A stretch of 64,000 nucleotides of DNA, taken from DAISJI01 sp964559835 (GTDB lineage Bacteria; Acidobacteriota; Terriglobia; Terriglobales; Acidobacteriaceae). The stretch spans positions 62,001 to 126,000 of the forward strand of contig CAZLJE010000001.1 of assembly GCA_964559835.1 (NCBI GenBank), in the 5' to 3' direction. The notes beneath the pieces are model-generated. The model ran no database searches, was not told the origin of the DNA, and saw only the letters and a program-made list of their open reading frames with translations. A program made the translations under genes and the position numbers. Of the stretch, positions 58,714 through 64,000 are shown piece by piece; position 1 is the stretch's first letter, and every line of letters starts with the position of its first letter.

Positions 58714-58963
58714 GAGCCCGAAGTGCTTCAATTGTCGTGCCCGGGTTTCGGCCGAAAACACCGCGCATCGAACGGGCAGCGGCGCATTTATACGGCATGA
58801 TCGATGCCCGAAGTAAAAAGGCTGCTTAGGACCTGGTTGTCACCTTTTTACACAGCCAGCCGGACACGTATTAGGCTAAACTGCTGATCAAGCCACTCCG
58901 TCAGCCCAGAAATGGGCGGCGCGGATCGCTCGCGCGCGTAAGCAGTAAAGGGGACCTAACGAC

Positions 58964-61321
58964 GTGCGACTCCTCATCAAGCTCACCTGCATTCTCGCCC
59001 TGTCCGTGCTGGTAGTTTCGGTGTTTTCGTCTTACTACCAGATGCAGCGCGACAAGAGCAGCCTGCGCCGAGAACTACAAAAGCGCGCCGAGGTCCTGGC
59101 CGAGAGTCTCCAGGACAGCATTGAGAACGCGCGAGTTTCGGGATCTCCCGCGGCACTGCAACGCACCGTCAATCGCTTTGGGAACCGCGAAAACCTGATC
59201 GGCATCGCCGTGTACGGCGAGGCTGACAAGCCTATTGCGATCACGGCATCTTTGGTGCCCAAGCTTTCCGGCCGCCCCCCTATCATCACCAAGGCTGCGC
59301 AGGACGACGTGGGTACCGGGCAATTTGGCCGCCTATTAGGCGACCCCGTGTACCTGTATGCCGTACCGCTTCGTAACGGCGACAAGAGCGGGACAGTGCT
59401 GCTGGTCGTGCACGACGCCCGCTACATCACGGCAATGTCAGTGCGCGCGTGGAAGGAGATGTCGTTCCGCGTCCTGTTCCAGATCGGACTGATCCTCCTT
59501 TTCACTCTTATCATCTTTAACCGCGCCTTCCTCCACCCGATCGCCCGCACCACTGCATGGATGCGAGACATCCGCAATGGCCGCACTCCTTCAACGCCTG
59601 CGCCGGTTTCTGAGATGCTGCGCCCGCTCGCCAATGAAGCGTCCACCTTTGCGCGCACGTTGCATGCGGCGCGCGCGTCGGCCGAGAAAGAGGCGGAGCT
59701 ACGGATCCGCGCCGAATCTTCCTGGACCGCCGAGCGCCTTGCTGTTTGCCTGCACGGAAAACTCAAAGGCAGCCGTCTTTTCGTCGTCGCCAACCGCGAG
59801 CCGTACATGCACATGCGCAACGGCAGGACTGTCGAAACGATCGTGCCCGCCAGCGGCCTGGTGACGGCACTCGAGCCTGTTCTTCGCGCCTGCGACGGGA
59901 CGTGGGTCGCGCATGGCAGCGGCAGCGCCGACCGCGAATTCGTCGATGCGAACAACCGCGTCCGCGTCCCGCCCGACGATCCTCGCTACACCCTGCGGCG
60001 CATCTGGCTGAGCAAAGAAGAGGAAGCGGGCTACTACTACGGGTTCGCCAACGAAGGTCTGTGGCCGCTCTGCCACATCGCGCATGCGCGGCCGACCTTC
60101 CGCGCCTCCGATTGGGAGCAGTACCAGAAGGTCAACGCCAAGTTCGCCGACGCTCTGGTACAGGAGATGGCCGGCACCGAGCACCCGGTCGTCGTCGTCC
60201 AGGACTATCACTTCGCCGTCCTACCGCGCATGATCAAGGAACGCCGCCCCGACGCCCGTGTCGGCATCTTCTGGCACATTCCGTGGCCGAATCCGGAAGC
60301 GTTCGGGATCTGCCCGTGGCAACGCGAACTGCTGGAAGGCCTCCTTGGGGCGGACCTCATCGGCTTCCACGTGCAGTATCACTGCGATCATTTCCTCGAA
60401 ACCGTGAACCGGGCCCTGGAGGCGCGCGTGGAGTGGGAGCGCTTCGCCGTCAATCGCGGCGGACACACGACCATGGTCCGGCCCTTCCCGATCAGCGTCG
60501 TGTTTTCCGAGCCGGACCGCGAAGACAAAGAAACGCCGTTCCACATTCACCAGGCGCAGGTGCTGCGCGAAGTCGGCTCCGAGGCGCTCTATATCGGCGT
60601 CGGCGTCGATCGCGTGGACTACACCAAGGGCATTCTCGAGCGCTTCCGCGGGGTCGAGCGGTTCTTGCAGAAGTACCCGCAGTACCAGGGACGGTTCACG
60701 TTCATCCAGATCGGCGCGCCCAGCCGCACCAACATCAAGCGCTACGACGACTTTATGCACGAAGTCGTCGCTGAGGCCGAGCGCGTGAACCGCGCGCTCC
60801 AGACTACCAACTGGCGGCCCATCATCCTGCGCAATTTCCACCACACCCACGCCGAAGTGGATCGCTTCTACCGTGCGTCCGACGTGTGCCTGGTCACCTC
60901 GCTCCACGACGGCATGAACCTTGTCGCGAAGGAATACCTGACGTCGCGTCACGACGAAGATGGCGTGCTCGTGCTGAGCCCGTTCACCGGAGCAGCGCGC
61001 GAATTGCCCGACGCGCTGATCGTCAATCCGTACGACACCGAGGCACTCGCCGACTCCATCTTCCGGGCGCTCGAGATGGAGCCCTCCGAGCGCATGCTGC
61101 GCATGCGGCGTATGCGCGCTGTGGTGAGAGAGCAGAACGTCTACCGCTGGGCGGGAAATCTGATCGGTGACTTGTGCGAGGTTCGGGTGGAGACCGCGCG
61201 TAAGAAGCTAGCGAGCGCCGCCGCAGCTCGCACAGCGGGCGAAGTCGTTGGCGATCAGCTTGTCTATGACCTCCCCGACTCCCGCGCCGTGCGTAGCGCG
61301 AGTGACAAGGTGAGCGCGTGA
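58964..61321 (+). CDS. otsA: membrane sensor-trehalose-6-phosphate synthase fusion (GT20)
   Basis: A 785-residue protein with a GTG start (AAAGGGGA upstream). Residues 1-24 and about 165-190 are membrane helices bracketing a periplasmic Cache-like domain (about 25-160). A HAMP/coiled-coil linker at 190-260 joins a complete GT20 domain: RLFVVANREPYMHMRNG (near 268), ASGLVTALEPVLRACDGTW, VVVQDYHFAVLPRMI, GIFWHIPWPNPEAFGICPW, GVDRVDYTKGILERFRGVERF and ASDVCLVTSLHDGMNLVAKEY. The enzyme should join UDP-glucose (or ADP/GDP-glucose) to glucose-6-phosphate. Fusion to a receptor-like N-terminus suggests control by an external signal. The 3-prime end overlaps the converging HAD phosphatase by 114 bases. 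Confidence 0.92.
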   Translation: MRLLIKLTCILALSVLVVSVFSSYYQMQRDKSSLRRELQKRAEVLAESLQDSIENARVSGSPAALQRTVNRFGNRENLIGIAVYGEADKPIAITASLVPKLSGRPPIITKAAQDDVGTGQFGRLLGDPVYLYAVPLRNGDKSGTVLLVVHDARYITAMSVRAWKEMSFRVLFQIGLILLFTLIIFNRAFLHPIARTTAWMRDIRNGRTPSTPAPVSEMLRPLANEASTFARTLHAARASAEKEAELRIRAESSWTAERLAVCLHGKLKGSRLFVVANREPYMHMRNGRTVETIVPASGLVTALEPVLRACDGTWVAHGSGSADREFVDANNRVRVPPDDPRYTLRRIWLSKEEEAGYYYGFANEGLWPLCHIAHARPTFRASDWEQYQKVNAKFADALVQEMAGTEHPVVVVQDYHFAVLPRMIKERRPDARVGIFWHIPWPNPEAFGICPWQRELLEGLLGADLIGFHVQYHCDHFLETVNRALEARVEWERFAVNRGGHTTMVRPFPISVVFSEPDREDKETPFHIHQAQVLREVGSEALYIGVGVDRVDYTKGILERFRGVERFLQKYPQYQGRFTFIQIGAPSRTNIKRYDDFMHEVVAEAERVNRALQTTNWRPIILRNFHHTHAEVDRFYRASDVCLVTSLHDGMNLVAKEYLTSRHDEDGVLVLSPFTGAARELPDALIVNPYDTEALADSIFRALEMEPSERMLRMRRMRAVVREQNVYRWAGNLIGDLCEVRVETARKKLASAAAARTAGEVVGDQLVYDLPDSRAVRSASDKVSA

Positions 61322-61909
61322 TTTGAGGCTGGGCAGGGCATTGGCAACTGCGACGCCGCATCCGCACGCCGCCAGAAACGCGTGGTCGTTCTCCGCGTCT
61401 CCGATCGCTACGGTGGCAGCCGCCGTCTCGCCGATCTCGCACAGCGCCTGCGCCAATCCGGTCGCTTTGTTCACGCCCGAGGGCAGCACCATCACCGATC
61501 CCTTATTGAAGGTCAGTTGCAGCTCGAGCCCGAGTTTGTGGATGGCCTTGAGCACCACGGCATAGTGCGGTTCTATGGTCGCGATTACGGCACGGCCTAC
61601 CGAGATAGGCACATGCATTTCGCGCAGCCGCTCGACGAGCTCGGACGACGGCGGCTCGCACAGCAACGCCTCCGCATTTGACTCGGGACAGTAGAGCAGG
61701 GCGCCGTTCTCAGCCACGATGCGGTCGAATATCGCATACGGCGGAAACACGCGCTTCAGATCGGGCAGTTCTCGTCCGGTAACGAGCAGAAGTTTTCGTC
61801 CTGACGCCCGCAGGCGATGCAGCGCCGCGATCGTCGGCTGGTCGACGCGACCGTGCGTCGCCAGCGTGCCATCGTAGTCAGTCGCAAGTACGCGAAATCG
61901 CACCGTCAA
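61208..61909 (-). CDS. HAD-superfamily phosphatase, likely trehalose-6-phosphate phosphatase-like
   Basis: A 233-residue HAD hydrolase of the Cof/sucrose-phosphatase type: motif I DYDGTLA with the nucleophile Asp near residue 11, motif II VTGR at 43, motif III lysine in NKATGL, and motif IV AIGDAENDHAFL near 170. A C2-type cap lies between. It converges on the sensor-GT20 gene, overlapping its end, a position in which a phosphatase for trehalose-6-phosphate or a similar sugar phosphate is expected. Sequence does not exclude another sugar phosphate. The C-terminus is Cys-containing (NDFARCASCGGAR). Confidence 0.85.
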   Translation of the reverse strand: MTVRFRVLATDYDGTLATHGRVDQPTIAALHRLRASGRKLLLVTGRELPDLKRVFPPYAIFDRIVAENGALLYCPESNAEALLCEPPSSELVERLREMHVPISVGRAVIATIEPHYAVVLKAIHKLGLELQLTFNKGSVMVLPSGVNKATGLAQALCEIGETAAATVAIGDAENDHAFLAACGCGVAVANALPSLKSRAHLVTRATHGAGVGEVIDKLIANDFARCASCGGAR

Positions 61910-62371
61910 TTGGATGCGCGCTGCTGCTTCGCTTTCTGGGATTGGATTGGCGGAATCGACGGAAATCTTGGCTGCCCCCCAGGGATTCGAACCCGGATAT
62001 GCTGATCCAGATATTGAGAAACGATGAACTGGAAACGCGGTTTGAATTCAATTGCTTACGCAGATCAGGCCCGCACGGAAGCATCGTGGCACAGGTATCG
62101 TAGAATCGCGTATCGGCTCGAATCGCATGACAAGTTTTAGGACACAGTTCGTCTACATCCGTTCTGGTGCAATTCCCCGTCTGGATACGCTGACGTCCGA
62201 TCAGCACAGCCTCTCGCCTGCGGCACGACTCGGAACCCAAACTACAGTCCAGAACGGCACGCCAGTAAAACACTTTCTATCCCGCACTTGCATATCGATT
62301 GCCGTCGAACATCGGCGACGACTTCGTTTATTCGCAGTGGAGTGCGAGATCTCGCCCAGGAGGCGTCAACC
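61910..62371. other. gene-free stretch at a composition change
   Basis: About 460 bases with a tRNA 3-prime remnant near its left end (61969-61996) and nothing else I can support; a plus-strand frame at 62052-62375 looks non-coding. Base composition looks more AT-rich from here to the window end. Confidence 0.5.
61969..61996 (-). pseudogene. tRNA 3-prime end remnant
   Basis: On the minus strand a T-arm (CCGGG-TTCGAAT-CCCTG, one mismatch in the stem) is followed by an acceptor-like GGGGGCA, discriminator G and CCA. The rest of a tRNA is not present. It resembles the duplicated end of an integrase target. Confidence 0.5.
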
Positions 62372-62770
62372 GTGATTTTCAAGTACCGGCAAATCATTTT
62401 GGGCATCGTAATCGGCCTCGCCGTTTTCATCATGGATACTTTCATGGACGCAGCCAACGAAGCACGCTCCTTTACCGAGGAAATCGCCAGCCATCCGTCG
62501 ATGGTGTTTTATCGTTTGCTGTTCGTCGTTGGCGGCTTCATTCTCGGTTGGTTGATGTGGCAAAGAAACAAAACTGCGCGCGATTACCATCGTCTGCAAG
62601 AATCGTTGGAAAAATTGCGGCATGAGTGCGGAAAGAAATCGCTTCTACTCCATACGTCTTTGCAGGTCTTACTCACGCGGAACGATTTTCGCTTGCCTCC
62701 CGAAGCCGAGCAGTTGGTCCGGCGCGCGTACGAGTCGTCGCAAGAAATACAAAGCCTCGTCAGGCAATAG
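62372..62770 (+). CDS. small membrane protein with coiled-coil tail
   Basis: A 132-residue protein with a GTG start and a strong AGGAGG ribosome binding site 8 bases upstream. Two membrane helices lie near residues 8-26 (IILGIVIGLAVFIMDTFMD) and 46-62 (FYRLLFVVGGFILGWLMW). They are followed by a cytoplasmic helical tail (TARDYHRLQESLEKLRHECG, YESSQEIQSLVRQ). The layout resembles a truncated membrane sensor without an output domain. Family not recognised. Confidence 0.72.
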   Translation: MIFKYRQIILGIVIGLAVFIMDTFMDAANEARSFTEEIASHPSMVFYRLLFVVGGFILGWLMWQRNKTARDYHRLQESLEKLRHECGKKSLLLHTSLQVLLTRNDFRLPPEAEQLVRRAYESSQEIQSLVRQ

Positions 62771-62962
62771 CCGGAGCGAATCGCAATCCGCGATTCATAA
62801 CTGGCGTGATTCCCCTTGCGACCAGGCGAATAGACGGCGCACACTGACGGGAAGGCCTGTTATCGACACCTAATGTGGTCTCGGGTCGCGAATGACAACC
62901 GGAAAGAAAAGATTGAACGCTCGTCCATCGCCTGTCGTCTGCATTGTCGGAGAGCAATTTCG

Positions 62963-63988
62963 ATGGCAAGGTTCCGACCCGGATTCTATGTTCTAGCTGT
63001 CCTCTGGAGCGTCTCATGTGTTTGTTTCGCGCAAACCACTGAATTCAAAACAACGGTTACGCCGCTTGCAAACGAGGACATTGCGTCCTCTTGTCATTAC
63101 TCGCTAAAGATACCAGCGCATTCACGCGCAATCTGGGCAACCTGGGTCATTTTCGATAGGGGACTGGATGTCCACAACCTCTATAGCGACCAGGCGGTAC
63201 TCGCGTTCTCTCGCCGTTATCACGTTGCCTTGCTGTTACACGGACATTGTCCCGGTAAAGCCCCCGAAGATCACCACGACATGAACATGGATCCCGCGAA
63301 AGGGCTCGGTCCAGCGCTGTTCCGCGCCGTCGATCAGTTCGCAATTGCCAGCGGCCATCCGGAACTTCATCGGAGTAACTTTATTTTCTTGGGATTCTCC
63401 GGTGCTGGTCCGCTTTGCGCTCGCTTGGTGGCCTCGGCTCCTGATCGTTCAATAGCGGCCGTTCTGTCCGCGCCGGGGCATTACGAACCGTTGGGCATCG
63501 ACACCGTAACTCTCGGCAGCAAGGCCCTCAGCGTGCCGGAGTTAATCGTTGCAGGAGGAGCCGACAAAGTATCTGGGACAGCTCGCCCGTACACCTATTT
63601 TCGAAAATATCGCGATCAGGGTGCTCCGTGGGCGTTCATTCTCCAAAATCGTTCTCCCCACTGCTGCACGGCAAACGTTCGTGACATCATGCTTCACTGG
63701 CTTGAAGCCGTAATGAAGCAGCGGCAACCTTTTTTGTCCGACGCGACACTGCGTTCCATGGGCCAGCGTGATGGCCGGCTACTGTTTGTAAAAACGCAGG
63801 GAACCGATACGACCGACAGCTTCGGGCTGAAAACATTTGACGCGATCGCAGCGAAGACGCAGTCCCCGCTGAGGTCCGGTGTCCCGGAAGGATGGCAGAC
63901 GGCTGGTTGGGTACCGAACCATAGCATTGCGAGAGAGTGGCTCTCTTTCGTCGTACAGAAGCAACACCCAGTGCTGCCACTCCATTAG
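62963..63988 (+). CDS. exported alpha/beta hydrolase-like protein
   Basis: A 341-residue protein with a signal peptide (about residues 1-24, ending CFAQ). It has an alpha/beta-hydrolase pattern with the nucleophile elbow FLGFSGAGPL, an acidic residue region VAGGADKVSGT and the likely catalytic His in NRSPHCCTA. The oxyanion region LLLHGHCPGK is also visible. It might be an esterase or a polyhydroxybutyrate-depolymerase-type enzyme; the substrate is not evident. Start chosen at 62963 (GGAGAG upstream). The stop lies 12 bases before the window end. Confidence 0.8.
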   Translation: MARFRPGFYVLAVLWSVSCVCFAQTTEFKTTVTPLANEDIASSCHYSLKIPAHSRAIWATWVIFDRGLDVHNLYSDQAVLAFSRRYHVALLLHGHCPGKAPEDHHDMNMDPAKGLGPALFRAVDQFAIASGHPELHRSNFIFLGFSGAGPLCARLVASAPDRSIAAVLSAPGHYEPLGIDTVTLGSKALSVPELIVAGGADKVSGTARPYTYFRKYRDQGAPWAFILQNRSPHCCTANVRDIMLHWLEAVMKQRQPFLSDATLRSMGQRDGRLLFVKTQGTDTTDSFGLKTFDAIAAKTQSPLRSGVPEGWQTAGWVPNHSIAREWLSFVVQKQHPVLPLH

Positions 63989-64000
63989 TGGTATCGGGCC

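Noticed and set aside
62052..62375. A 107-codon plus-strand frame before the small membrane protein
   Set aside because: No ribosome binding site, Arg/Ser-rich random-like composition, and it overlaps the clear AGGAGG/GTG start of the next gene.

Overview
The window reads as chromosome of an Acidobacteriota bacterium, most likely class Terriglobia. The basis is family content: a VWFA-domain protein of the acidobacterial type, an ADOP-type MacB-like permease of about 820 residues, an Oar-like TonB receptor with an N-terminal carboxypeptidase-regulatory domain, a VPS10/sortilin-like BNR protein and an HpnB-like glycosyltransferase. GC is high and genes are dense on both strands. No phage, IS element, CRISPR array or rRNA was seen. 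One 100-base N gap (36425-36524) lies inside a tandem repeat.

Layout. 114-6534 is a tightly coupled operon (OsmC, TolC-like, HlyD-like lipoprotein, RND pump, DUF2892). 7067-9759 holds an HtrA-like protease and a PP2C phosphatase. 9853-17873, mostly minus strand, carries the VPS10 protein, an envelope protein, RibBA, DUF47, DUF4126 and a small protein. A tRNA-Leu(TAA) follows at 18287. 18577-27375 has the VWFA protein, an old yellow enzyme, a secreted nuclease, DinB and GH31. 27618-31723 has an ABC-F ATPase, a Crp/Fnr regulator and an AmrS-like radical SAM enzyme. 32080-36365 has a DUF1059 protein and the TPR-YvcK-GlmU gene set. 36705-41602 has LepB, HpnB, an RsuA-type pseudouridine synthase and small proteins. 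42183-50840 has the ADOP permease, an HTH regulator divergent from a CheB-CheR-PAS hybrid, a receiver-like protein, a DksA-type protein, a PPOX protein and a methyltransferase. 50964-57193 has the TonB receptor, DUF2071, Rrf2, a lipoprotein and an Nramp-like transporter. 57332-61909 has YfdX and a trehalose-phosphate module. The last 2 kb look more AT-rich and follow a tRNA 3-prime remnant.

The most interesting signal is regulatory. The Crp/Fnr protein has a CRP-like recognition helix (SRETVTR), and three TGTGA-N6-TCACA-type sites occur in the window. One is in front of its own gene and two are in front of intergenic stretches with no convincing gene. At 31763 the site, a -10 hexamer, three hairpins each showing UGUGGGAC, eight GGA triplets and a perfect 12-bp-stem terminator are consistent with an unannotated small RNA of about 240 nt, possibly a CsrA/RsmA-type decoy. 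A second such promoter points minus-ward at 41954.

A second theme is the intergenic sequence. Many gaps hold palindromes or tandem arrays built from short words, with a different word at each locus, together with a dispersed REP-like element (GGCGAGACGCCCGCGTTAC). These sometimes supply stop codons of neighbouring genes. Several genes have a -10 hexamer only 6-8 nt before ATG and no ribosome binding site, suggesting leaderless mRNAs.
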